The notes beneath the pieces are model-generated. The model was not told the DNA's origin, made no database searches, and worked only from the letters and a program-made list of their open reading frames with translations. A DNA stretch of 56,791 nt, from assembly GCF_040096015.1 (NCBI RefSeq), contig NZ_JBBMFO010000010.1, positions 1 through 56,791 on the forward strand, given 5' to 3'. This stretch comes from Peptoniphilus_A hominis. GTDB lineage: Bacteria; Bacillota; Clostridia; Tissierellales; Peptoniphilaceae. A program made the position numbers and the translations under genes. Shown piece by piece: positions 49,846 to 56,791 of this stretch; position 1 is the first letter of the stretch; the number at the start of each line of letters is the position of its first letter.

Positions 49846-51045
49846 ATGGATAAATTTAACTTAACTTATATTGAAAATAAAAATACTTATGCAGATATTT
49901 CAGACTTTGATTATGATTCTGCAAAGATTGTTAATAATTTTCACAAGTCCTTTGACATCTATGAAAAGACTCCTTTAGTGGACTTAAAAAATTTGGCAGA
50001 GGAAATTGGACTAAGGAAATTTTTTGTAAAGGATGAATCCTATAGATTTGGCTTAAATGCCTTTAAGGTCCTTGGTGCAAGTTATGCTATTGCCAATTAT
50101 ATAGGAGAAAAAATTGGATTAGGTGAAAATAATTTAACTTTTGATGAAATAACTTCAGTTGAGACAAAGAAAAAACTGGGGGAATTAATTTTTACCACTG
50201 CAACAGATGGCAATCATGGTCGCGCTGTAGCTTGGACTGCAAATAAACTTGGTCAAAGGTCAAAAGTCTTTATGCCAAAGGGGACTACTCTTGAGAGATT
50301 AGAAAACATTAGAAGAGAAAATTCTGACGCCCATATTATGGAGGAAAATTATGACGACTGCGTGAGGCTTGCTGCAAAATTTGCAAGAGAAAATAAGGGC
50401 GTCTTAATTCAAGATACTTCCTGGCAAGGGTACACTGAAGTCCCAAAAAACATTATGAAGGGCTATATGACCATGGCTTATGAAGTCTTTATGGACTTAA
50501 AGGAAAAAGAAATGCTGCCAACTCATATTTTCTTGCAGGCAGGTGTTGGCTCTATGGCAGCATCAATGACTGCATTTTTTAGAAATGTAATGAAGGAAAA
50601 TCCTCCAAAAATTATTATTGTGGAGCCTAATAAGGCAAATTGCCTTTACAGAACTGCCCATGCCAATGATGGCAGGCTTCATTTTGTAAAGGGTCATCTC
50701 AACTCAATAATGGCGGGACTAAACTGTGGTGAGCCAGTTACTATTGGTTGGCCTATTTTAGAGTCCTATTCTGATTATTTTTTGTCAGTAGATGATTATT
50801 ACACTGCCCTTGGCATGAGAATTTTAGGAAATAGTATTGGAGATGATAGAAAAATTATTTCTGGTGAATCAGGTGCTGTGACTACTGGCATTGTTTATGA
50901 ACTTATGAAAGACGAAGATCTAAGGGAATATAGAAATAAGATTGGCTTAGACAAAGATTCACTTGTTCTATGTTTTTCAACAGAAGGGGACACAGACAAG
51001 AAAACTTACAGAGAAATAGTTTGGCGTGGAAGGTATAATAGTTAA
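49846..51045 (+). CDS. dpaL: Diaminopropionate ammonia-lyase
   Basis: PLP enzyme that splits 2,3-diaminopropionate to pyruvate and two ammonia. Seen: the PLP lysine K74 in LNAFKVLGA, DGNHGRAVAW with the glycine-rich phosphate loop, IQDTSWQGYTEVPKNIMKGY, the QAGVGSMAASM loop, and a C-terminal ISGESGAVTTG. 399 aa is standard for YgeX-type enzymes. AGGTGAG precedes the ATG. Transcribed alone. Fits amino-acid fermentation in an anaerobe. Confidence 0.94.
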   Translation: MDKFNLTYIENKNTYADISDFDYDSAKIVNNFHKSFDIYEKTPLVDLKNLAEEIGLRKFFVKDESYRFGLNAFKVLGASYAIANYIGEKIGLGENNLTFDEITSVETKKKLGELIFTTATDGNHGRAVAWTANKLGQRSKVFMPKGTTLERLENIRRENSDAHIMEENYDDCVRLAAKFARENKGVLIQDTSWQGYTEVPKNIMKGYMTMAYEVFMDLKEKEMLPTHIFLQAGVGSMAASMTAFFRNVMKENPPKIIIVEPNKANCLYRTAHANDGRLHFVKGHLNSIMAGLNCGEPVTIGWPILESYSDYFLSVDDYYTALGMRILGNSIGDDRKIISGESGAVTTGIVYELMKDEDLREYRNKIGLDKDSLVLCFSTEGDTDKKTYREIVWRGRYNS

Positions 51046-51125
51046 ATTTTTTAATTTTTTTAAAAATTACTAACCTAAATTTTTGAAAAGATTAATGTTT
51101 ATAAAATTTAATATATGAAGTTTTT

Positions 51126-51154
51126 AGACTTTGCATAAGGCAGAGTCTTTTTTA
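51126..51154 (+). terminator. Terminator of dpaL
   Basis: Seen: AGACTTTGC (51126-51134) and GCAGAGTCT (51140-51148) with one wobble pair, 5-nt loop, six T after. Confidence 0.9.
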
Positions 51155-51194
51155 CTTATTTTAAAAAATTTTTAAAATAAAAATAAAAAAAGTG

Positions 51195-51223
51195 TTGAAC
51201 TTTATTTACAAAAGGGGTATTAT
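51195..51223 (+). promoter_or_regulatory. Promoter of the TetR-MMPL operon
   Basis: Seen: -35 TTGAAC (51195-51200), 17-nt spacer, -10 TATTAT (51218-51223); start near 51230, just before the palindrome at 51238. Confidence 0.78.
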
Positions 51224-51237
51224 ATTTTTTGAAAAGA

Positions 51238-51250
51238 TGAACAATGTTCA
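51238..51250. promoter_or_regulatory. TetR operator palindrome
   Basis: Seen: perfect 13-bp inverted repeat TGAACAATGTTCA (TGAACA-A-TGTTCA), beginning about 8 bases after the predicted start and 19 bases before the tetR start codon. Typical spacing for autorepression. Confidence 0.78.
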
Positions 51251-51268
51251 GTTTTTAAGGGAGGATAT

Positions 51269-51856
51269 ATGTTAAAGTCTGAAGAAAGAAAAAAAGAAAA
51301 AGAAAATAGAATTACAACAGCTGCTCTTTCTTCCTTTAGAGATAAGGGGATAGAGTCAACTTCAATTAGAGACATAATGAATAGAACAGACTTAGGGCTA
51401 GGTACATTTTATCTCTACTTCAGAGACAAAAGAGATCTTGAAGAAAAAATTGTTTTAGATATTATGACGGAATTATTTTACAGTGCAGAAGCAATGTGCA
51501 AGGGTGAGGATTCTAAGGAGAGATTGATTAACTTTTTTGACTTTATAATCGACTACTTAATAAATGACCCACTAGAGTTAAAACTTATTTCCAAAAATTT
51601 AAATTGGGCTCTTTATGCAAAAGTTGAAAATGATGATAGGTTTAAGGAAACAGAAACTACTCTTGATTTTATTTTAAATAAATTTTCAAATTTATTTCCT
51701 GCCATTTTGTCAGAGGAAGAAAAAATATTTATTTTGTCTATTACAATAAATATTGTGCTTTCAACTTGTGAGTCCGCTTTAATGGATGATTCAATTCTAG
51801 GAATAGAAGAAATGAAACCTGTACTATATAAAATTGTGGACAGGATATTTAGGTAG
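51269..51856 (+). CDS. TetR family transcriptional regulator
   Basis: Seen: N-terminal HTH with RITTAALSSFRDKGIESTSI and LGLGTFYLYFRDKRDLEEKI (residues about 13-62), then an all-helical ligand domain. 195 aa. SD GGGAGG. It overlaps nothing but lies 7 bases before the MMPL gene, so it probably represses its own operon through the palindrome at 51238. The inducer is unknown, probably a hydrophobic molecule exported by the next gene product. Confidence 0.93.
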   Translation: MLKSEERKKEKENRITTAALSSFRDKGIESTSIRDIMNRTDLGLGTFYLYFRDKRDLEEKIVLDIMTELFYSAEAMCKGEDSKERLINFFDFIIDYLINDPLELKLISKNLNWALYAKVENDDRFKETETTLDFILNKFSNLFPAILSEEEKIFILSITINIVLSTCESALMDDSILGIEEMKPVLYKIVDRIFR

Positions 51857-51863
51857 TGTTTAG

Positions 51864-53918
51864 ATGAAAAAATTTACAAAATTTATTTCACATAGGCCTA
51901 AGTTTGTGCTTTTGGTTATGACCCTACTTCTCATTCCAGCCTTTTTAGGTTATAAGCTTACGGGAGTCAACTATGATATTTTATCTTACTTACCAAAAGA
52001 TTTAAAGTCCACTCAAGGGCAGGAGATTTTGGATAAGGATTTTAAAAATGCTGCCACAGGCATGTTAATCTTAGAGGGGACCGACCATGAAGCAGAAGTT
52101 TTGAGAGAAAAAATACTAAAAATTGATGGTGTAGAAGATGTAATTTCTAAAACATCAACTGTTGGCAATATGATTCCCAGTGAATTTTTGCCAGATGATA
52201 TAAAAGATATTTTTTATGCTGAAGATTCTACCCTAATGATTGTAAAATTTAGCGAGTCGTCTTCTTCATTAAAGACTATGTCTGCTATTGACCAAATTAG
52301 AAGTATTGAATCAAATCAAAAATATTTAAGTGGGATTTCCTCTCTAGTAAAAGATACCAAGGACTTAATTGACAAGGAAACGCCAATATATGTTGCCCTT
52401 GCCGTTACTCTTGGACTTATTATTTTATCTTTTACTAATGAATCCACAATCATACCCTTTGTTTTCATTCTAACTATAGGTTATGCAGTTTTATATAACT
52501 TTGGGACTAATATATTTTTGGGAGAGATATCCTATATCACCAAGGCCATAGCGGCGGTTTTGCAGCTGGCAGTTACCATGGACTATTCCATATTCCTCTA
52601 CCACAGATATGTAGAAGAGAAAAAGAATTTTGACAATAAAAATGATGCCATGGACATGGCAATTCAAGAAACTATTTCTTCACTCTTTGCCTCATCTCTA
52701 ACAACTTTTGCAGGCTTTATTGTTTTAATAGCCATGAGATTAGGACTTGGAAAAGACATTGGTCTTGTAATGAGTAAGGGTGTCTTAATAGGACTCATAG
52801 CAACAGTTACAGTTCTTCCTGCCATGCTACTTGTAGTTGAAAAATTCATCAACAAGTACAATCACAGAGTAATGCTTCCTGAATTTAATAGGCTGGCAAA
52901 TTTTACAATAAAGCATAAAAAAACTCTTTTTACGGTTTTTCTTTTGCTTTTTGTACCTGCAATTTATGGTTCAGTTAACACAAAACTTTACTACAACTTG
53001 GACAGATCGCTTCCACAGGACTTAGATTCAATAGTTGCCTTAAATAAAATGAAAAAAGATTATGATATGGCAAGTACCCACTTCATTGTTGTAAAAGATG
53101 ACCTTTCAAAGTCAGACTTAGAAGGTCTTATAAGCGATATAAAGGGCGTTGAGGGAATAAACTCTGTTTTAAGTGCAAGTTCTGTCACAGGATACACTAT
53201 CCCAAGTGAATTTTTGCCTGAGAAGCTTCAGGATAATTTTTCAAAAAATGGCTATCAGATGATTATGGCAAACTCCAAGTTTCAAACTGCATCGCCAGAA
53301 GTGAAAAAGCAAGTTGGAGAAATGAAAAGTATCATTAATAAATATGACAAGGAAGGTTATTTGACTGGAGAAGCAGTTTTAACTGATGACTTAACAGTTA
53401 TTTCAGATAGAGACTTTCAAATTGTAAATTTAATTTCAATTGCTGTTGTATTTTTAATTATTGCTCTTGTGTTTAAGTCAATTGGAATACCAATAGTTTT
53501 AATTGGGGCAATTGAACTTGCAATCCAAATAAATATGGGAATTCCATTTTATTTAAATCACACTATACCTTTTATAACTTCAATAATAATTGGAGTAATA
53601 CAGCTTGGATCTACTATTGACTACTCGATTTTAATGACTGATAGATTTTTGGCTGAATATAATAAAACCAAGGATGTAGATGAGTCTATCAAAATTTCAG
53701 TTAAGGAGACTTCAAAATCTATTGTCACATCTGCTTTATCCTTTATGGCAGCCACAATTGGTGTAGGTATTTTTTCAAAAATGGAAATTGTATCGACGAT
53801 TTGTACATTTTTAGCTAGAGGCGCAATTATTAGTATGTGCGTAATTATACTATTATTGCCTGCTATTATTTCAGTATGTTTTCCACTAATAAAGAAAACT
53901 ACTAAGGGTTTAGATTAA
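51864..53918 (+). CDS. MMPL/RND superfamily exporter
   Basis: Proton-driven export of lipids or hydrophobic drugs across the membrane. Seen: 684 residues in two homologous halves, each with a first helix, an extracytoplasmic domain and five further helices. The proton-relay Asp is present in each half, D240 in TMDYSIFLYHR and D586 in TIDYSILMTDRF. Both extracytoplasmic domains carry the repeat 'PSEFLP' (PSEFLPDD and PSEFLPEK), marking the internal duplication. Weak SD; 7 bases after tetR and 23 before the heptad-repeat gene. The shorter, two-domain Firmicutes type. Confidence 0.92.
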   Translation: MKKFTKFISHRPKFVLLVMTLLLIPAFLGYKLTGVNYDILSYLPKDLKSTQGQEILDKDFKNAATGMLILEGTDHEAEVLREKILKIDGVEDVISKTSTVGNMIPSEFLPDDIKDIFYAEDSTLMIVKFSESSSSLKTMSAIDQIRSIESNQKYLSGISSLVKDTKDLIDKETPIYVALAVTLGLIILSFTNESTIIPFVFILTIGYAVLYNFGTNIFLGEISYITKAIAAVLQLAVTMDYSIFLYHRYVEEKKNFDNKNDAMDMAIQETISSLFASSLTTFAGFIVLIAMRLGLGKDIGLVMSKGVLIGLIATVTVLPAMLLVVEKFINKYNHRVMLPEFNRLANFTIKHKKTLFTVFLLLFVPAIYGSVNTKLYYNLDRSLPQDLDSIVALNKMKKDYDMASTHFIVVKDDLSKSDLEGLISDIKGVEGINSVLSASSVTGYTIPSEFLPEKLQDNFSKNGYQMIMANSKFQTASPEVKKQVGEMKSIINKYDKEGYLTGEAVLTDDLTVISDRDFQIVNLISIAVVFLIIALVFKSIGIPIVLIGAIELAIQINMGIPFYLNHTIPFITSIIIGVIQLGSTIDYSILMTDRFLAEYNKTKDVDESIKISVKETSKSIVTSALSFMAATIGVGIFSKMEIVSTICTFLARGAIISMCVIILLLPAIISVCFPLIKKTTKGLD

Positions 53919-53941
53919 AAATTATTTAAAGGAGAAGAAAA

Positions 53942-56368
53942 ATGAATAAAAAAGTTCAAAAAGGTGTAATTACAGTTGTTTTGTCTTCCATGCTTTTGAC
54001 AAATACAGCTTTTGCTGCATCAAATGTCATAAATAAAAGTGAAACTGTTTATGTCTTAAAAGAAAATGACAATATTAAAGATAAAACTGTTTCAGTTTGG
54101 TTAAATTCAGAAGAAAATATTAAGGGCAAGGACAAGTCCAACTTAAAAAATGTTAAAAATTTGAAGACTGATGAAAAAGTTGAAAATAAAAATGGTTATA
54201 TTTATTGGGATGAAAATGTAAAGGACATTTACTACCAAGGCAAAAGCGAAGAAAATATTCCAATTGATGTAAAAATTGATTATTATCTTGACGGCGAAAA
54301 AATGGAAAATAGTGAATTAAAGGGCAAGTCCGGCCACCTTAAATTAGTTATTTCAACTGAAAACAATAAGTATGTTATAAAGAATATTGCTGGCAAAAAA
54401 ACTAAGGTCTATGCACCTTATACAGTTATAGCAGCCCTATCCTTCCCACAAGAAGTTGCATCAAACATTGAATCTGATGATGCAAAAATTGCAAAAGATG
54501 GCAAAAATGAAGTTGTAACTTCAGTATTGACTCCAGGTCTTAGAGAAAACTTCGAAAGTATTTTAGAAGATAGGCAAATGGAAGAATTTAGAAGTGAAGC
54601 AGTGGTTGAAATGGATGTAAAAGATTACGATCCAGTGGAAGCTTATGTGGTAATTTCTAATGAGTTATTCCAAAACGAAGCAGATTTAGAGACAATTGAC
54701 AAGCTTCGTGACGGCGTTAGAGAGCTTGAAGACAATTCACAAAAACTAGTTGACGCATCTACAAAACTATCTGAAGCCCAAGGCAAATTAAATGATGGTA
54801 TAAGTGAACTTGGCGATGGAACTGTTAAACTTAAGGATGGTTCCAAGGAGCTTTACGATAAATCTGGAGACTTCGAAGAAAAAATTGACGAAGTAATTGA
54901 AAAGGTTGAGCCAATTCCAGGTGCAGCACAAGAAATGTATGAAGGCGGTAGCAAATTAACTTCTGGAATTAGCGACTACACTTCTGCAGTGGGCAAGATG
55001 AATGAAAAAACTGGAGAAATGAAAGATGGAGCCAAAAAACTTCACGATGGTTCAGTTGAACTAGACAATGGACTTGGAAAGTTAAAGGAAGCCACAGTAC
55101 AATTAAGAGAAGGTTCAAGTAAATTAAGTAAGATTGACGAAATGAAGGAAGAAGCCTTAAAGAAGTTGGCAGAATTAAAATCTGGAATAGGACAGCTTTC
55201 TGCCGGCGCCCAAAAACTTGAGGCAGGAGCATCTCAGGCTCTTGAAGGTGCAAATAAACTTGCAGAAGGAGAAAAGAACTTTAATAGTAATTTCAAAATG
55301 CTAAATGATAAAGTTCAAGCTATGGAGGTGCCAAATCTATCAGGACTTGGAAATATTAATGTTGAAGGAGATCTTCAAAATATTGGAGCAGGTGCACTAT
55401 CAGTTGGAGCATCAGCAAGAGACATTGGACAAGCAATACAAATGCTAAAAGAAGCCAATGTTGAGAATAATCCACAAATTAATCAAGCAATTGCAATTTT
55501 AGGAGATTGTGCAGGTAATATTGGACAAAATGCACAAAGTATTGGTGGATCAGCAAAAAAAGTTGGAGATGATCTCAAAGGATTAAAAGCTTTAACAGGA
55601 ATGGCAGGGCAATTAGAAGAATTAAAGAAATTAAAGGGTGGAATGAATCAACTTGCCGCAGCATCAGAACAAATAAATGCTGGAGCAAGTCAACTTCCTC
55701 AAGGTCTTGAACAATTAAAATCAGGAACAACAGAACTTTCTAATGGGGCAAATCAAATTAATTCTGCTCTTGAAAAGGCTATGTCAGAGGCAGCATCAAA
55801 ACTTGACACTTCACAACTTATGAAGCTTTCAGATTCTCTTGTTAAACTTGACGATGCAGCAGGAAAATTAAAGGACGGCTCATCAAAATTAAGAGAAGGA
55901 ACAGAAAAGAGTGAGGATGCAGTAAATAAATTTACAGATGCAATTACTGAGCTTGACTCAAATTCACCTAAACTAAATTCAGGAGCAAATGAACTTACTG
56001 AGGGACTATTAGAATTCCGCGACAAGTCTGTATTATTTAAAGATTTTCCAAGACTTAAGACTGAAGGTGTAGTACCATTGAGAGATGGAATTAAGAAGTT
56101 AGACGATGGAATCATCGACTTAAACTCTGGAGCTATTGAATTAAAAGATGGCGGAGTTTTAATAGATGACAACATGAAAATTTTTGCAGAAAAATTAGAA
56201 GAATTTAAACAAAAGGGAATTGATGAACTAGACAAGAAGACACAAGAACTTCCTGAGTTTAAAGAAATTGTTGACACTATGTCTGAACTCTCTAAAGAAG
56301 ATTCATCCTTCACAGGAACTTCTGCAGACTTTGACACTAAGTATAGAATAATCGAAAAAATCAAATAA
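53942..56368 (+). CDS. Exported heptad-repeat (L-x-x-G) protein, MMPL partner
   Basis: Seen: signal peptide with cleavage near AFA-A (residue 27), an N-terminal beta-rich domain to about 240, then several hundred residues of repeats of the form L-x-(D/E/S)-G-x-x-x-L, as in LKDGSKEL, LHDGSVELDNG and LSNGANQI. A middle part (about 460-560) is rich in N, I and Q. No membrane helix at the C-terminus. Family: such helical repeats occur in YhgE/Pip-type membrane proteins and in partners of MMPL exporters, where they may form a periplasm-spanning or wall-side conduit. Following SD AAGGAGAAG. Last gene of the operon. Confidence 0.82.
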   Translation: MNKKVQKGVITVVLSSMLLTNTAFAASNVINKSETVYVLKENDNIKDKTVSVWLNSEENIKGKDKSNLKNVKNLKTDEKVENKNGYIYWDENVKDIYYQGKSEENIPIDVKIDYYLDGEKMENSELKGKSGHLKLVISTENNKYVIKNIAGKKTKVYAPYTVIAALSFPQEVASNIESDDAKIAKDGKNEVVTSVLTPGLRENFESILEDRQMEEFRSEAVVEMDVKDYDPVEAYVVISNELFQNEADLETIDKLRDGVRELEDNSQKLVDASTKLSEAQGKLNDGISELGDGTVKLKDGSKELYDKSGDFEEKIDEVIEKVEPIPGAAQEMYEGGSKLTSGISDYTSAVGKMNEKTGEMKDGAKKLHDGSVELDNGLGKLKEATVQLREGSSKLSKIDEMKEEALKKLAELKSGIGQLSAGAQKLEAGASQALEGANKLAEGEKNFNSNFKMLNDKVQAMEVPNLSGLGNINVEGDLQNIGAGALSVGASARDIGQAIQMLKEANVENNPQINQAIAILGDCAGNIGQNAQSIGGSAKKVGDDLKGLKALTGMAGQLEELKKLKGGMNQLAAASEQINAGASQLPQGLEQLKSGTTELSNGANQINSALEKAMSEAASKLDTSQLMKLSDSLVKLDDAAGKLKDGSSKLREGTEKSEDAVNKFTDAITELDSNSPKLNSGANELTEGLLEFRDKSVLFKDFPRLKTEGVVPLRDGIKKLDDGIIDLNSGAIELKDGGVLIDDNMKIFAEKLEEFKQKGIDELDKKTQELPEFKEIVDTMSELSKEDSSFTGTSADFDTKYRIIEKIK

Positions 56369-56427
56369 TGTGACAAATCCGAAAATTTGGGTATTACATG
56401 ATTAATATCAATTTTTAGGAGGTCATT

Positions 56428-56694
56428 ATGGAAATTAAAAAAGGAAACAACTGTTACTATATAGGAGAAGACGAAAATAATTACAAGGGAATTTTGACTT
56501 ACGAAGAAAAGGGCGATGTAATAGATGCTACACACACTATTGTAAAACCTGAGTACGGCGGACAAGGTCTTGCAGGTGAGCTTGTAAAAAAACTTGTAGA
56601 AGATGCGAGAAGCGAGAATAAAAAAATAAAGGGAACTTGCTCCTATGTTGAGAAAAAACTTGAATCAAGTGACTTTGACGATGTAAGAGCTTAA
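56428..56694 (+). CDS. Small GNAT-type N-acetyltransferase (YjdJ-like)
   Basis: Seen: 88-residue protein with a central VKPEYGGQGLAGELVKKLVEDAR acetyl-CoA-binding motif and a C-terminal KIKGTCSYVEKKL. This is the minimal GNAT fold of the COG2388 type. 88 aa is normal for that group. SD TAGGAGG. Substrate unknown. No terminator is visible between it and the heptad-repeat gene, so read-through is possible. Confidence 0.88.
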   Translation: MEIKKGNNCYYIGEDENNYKGILTYEEKGDVIDATHTIVKPEYGGQGLAGELVKKLVEDARSENKKIKGTCSYVEKKLESSDFDDVRA

Positions 56695-56719
56695 TAATGA
56701 GATGGGTGAGACTTATATG

Positions 56720-56759
56720 TACCCTCTTTACTGGACAAACCAGTAAGGAGGGTATTTTT
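56720..56759 (+). other. Hairpin that sequesters the transposase SD
   Basis: Seen: 15-bp arms at 56720-56734 and 56740-56754 with a single G-U wobble and a 5-nt loop ACAAA. The 3' arm contains the AAGGAGGG SD of the following ORF. T5A follows, so it could also act as a terminator for upstream transcripts. Confidence 0.75.
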
Positions 56760-56791
56760 ATGAAATATAGTTATGAATTTAAAAAAGAATG
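56760..56791 (+). mobile_element. Transposase N-terminus (partial, runs off the window)
   Basis: Seen: ATG at 56760 and the codons for MKYSYEFKKE, cut by the window end. This N-terminus is the style of IS3-like OrfA helix-turn-helix transposases in Firmicutes. The family is a guess from ten residues. The SD-covering hairpin upstream supports an insertion-sequence origin. Confidence 0.6.

Noticed and set aside
54700..56250. Repeats as CRISPR or tandem DNA repeats
   Set aside because: The periodicity is at the protein level (heptads); DNA units differ and there are no spacers.
55753..56565. 270-aa minus-strand ORF
   Set aside because: Antisense to the heptad-repeat gene and to the GNAT gene; its regular Ser/Pro pattern mirrors the repeats on the other strand. 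No SD.

Overview
The window is AT-rich, densely packed DNA of a low-GC, Gram-positive, strictly anaerobic type of bacterium. Purine-rich Shine-Dalgarno (SD) sequences, TTG starts, short lipoprotein signal peptides, sigma-A-like promoters with extended -10 boxes, a clostridial 2[4Fe-4S] ferredoxin and an acyl-CoA dehydratase activase fusion all fit. The gene style is that of anaerobic cocci of the Tissierellia (Peptoniphilus, Anaerococcus or Finegoldia-like). This assignment is an inference from gene content, not a database result.

Layout. 1-600: a minus-strand tRNA operon (Ser-GCT, a CAT tRNA, Phe-GAA) with a strong promoter and terminator. 0.8-8 kb: a Zn/Cd-type P1B ATPase, a small ferredoxin and a 1425-aa double-ATPase acyl-CoA dehydratase activase. 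8-9.5 kb: two minus-strand exported proteins. 9.6-15.4 kb: cca, glmM, degV-like, xpaC-like and telA-like genes in one run. 15.4-19 kb: xpt, divergent from two lipoprotein genes, one of them DUF3160. 19-22 kb: a nitroreductase overlapping tsaE-tsaB-rimI-tsaD, the t6A tRNA-modification cluster. 22-27.4 kb: a diverged, membrane-anchored oleate-hydratase-like protein on the minus strand, then a PreP-type M16C protease and an inositol-monophosphatase-like enzyme. 27.5-30.6 kb: overlapping ppx and ppk1 (polyphosphate turnover).

30.8-36.6 kb: a purine operon, purC-purE-purM-purN-purH-purD, behind a strong promoter, a ykkC-family aptamer (probably the PRPP-sensing subtype, from gene context) and an intrinsic terminator. 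36.6-37.3 kb: a DUF1275 membrane protein. 37.6-42.7 kb: a self-contained uptake and catabolism cassette with different codon style: a GntR/FCD regulator, a nitrilase-superfamily amidase, a DUF2848 protein and a three-part TRAP transporter. A near-perfect palindrome at the promoter of the structural genes is the likely operator. 43-48.7 kb: a candidate small RNA, then a DUF3798 lipoprotein with a sugar/nucleoside-type ABC importer (one double ATPase, two permeases). 48.8-51 kb: a DUF4300-like lipoprotein and diaminopropionate ammonia-lyase. 51.2-56.4 kb: a TetR regulator, an MMPL/RND exporter and an exported heptad-repeat protein, with a perfect 13-bp palindrome at the promoter. The window ends with a small GNAT protein and the first codons of a transposase whose SD sits inside a 15-bp hairpin.

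The items most worth following are the GntR-nitrilase-DUF2848-TRAP cassette and its operator, the ykkC/PRPP switch on a partial purine operon, the diverged oleate hydratase relative, the TetR-MMPL-heptad-repeat export system and the candidate RNA at 42980-43104. No CRISPR array, prophage or complete insertion sequence was seen.
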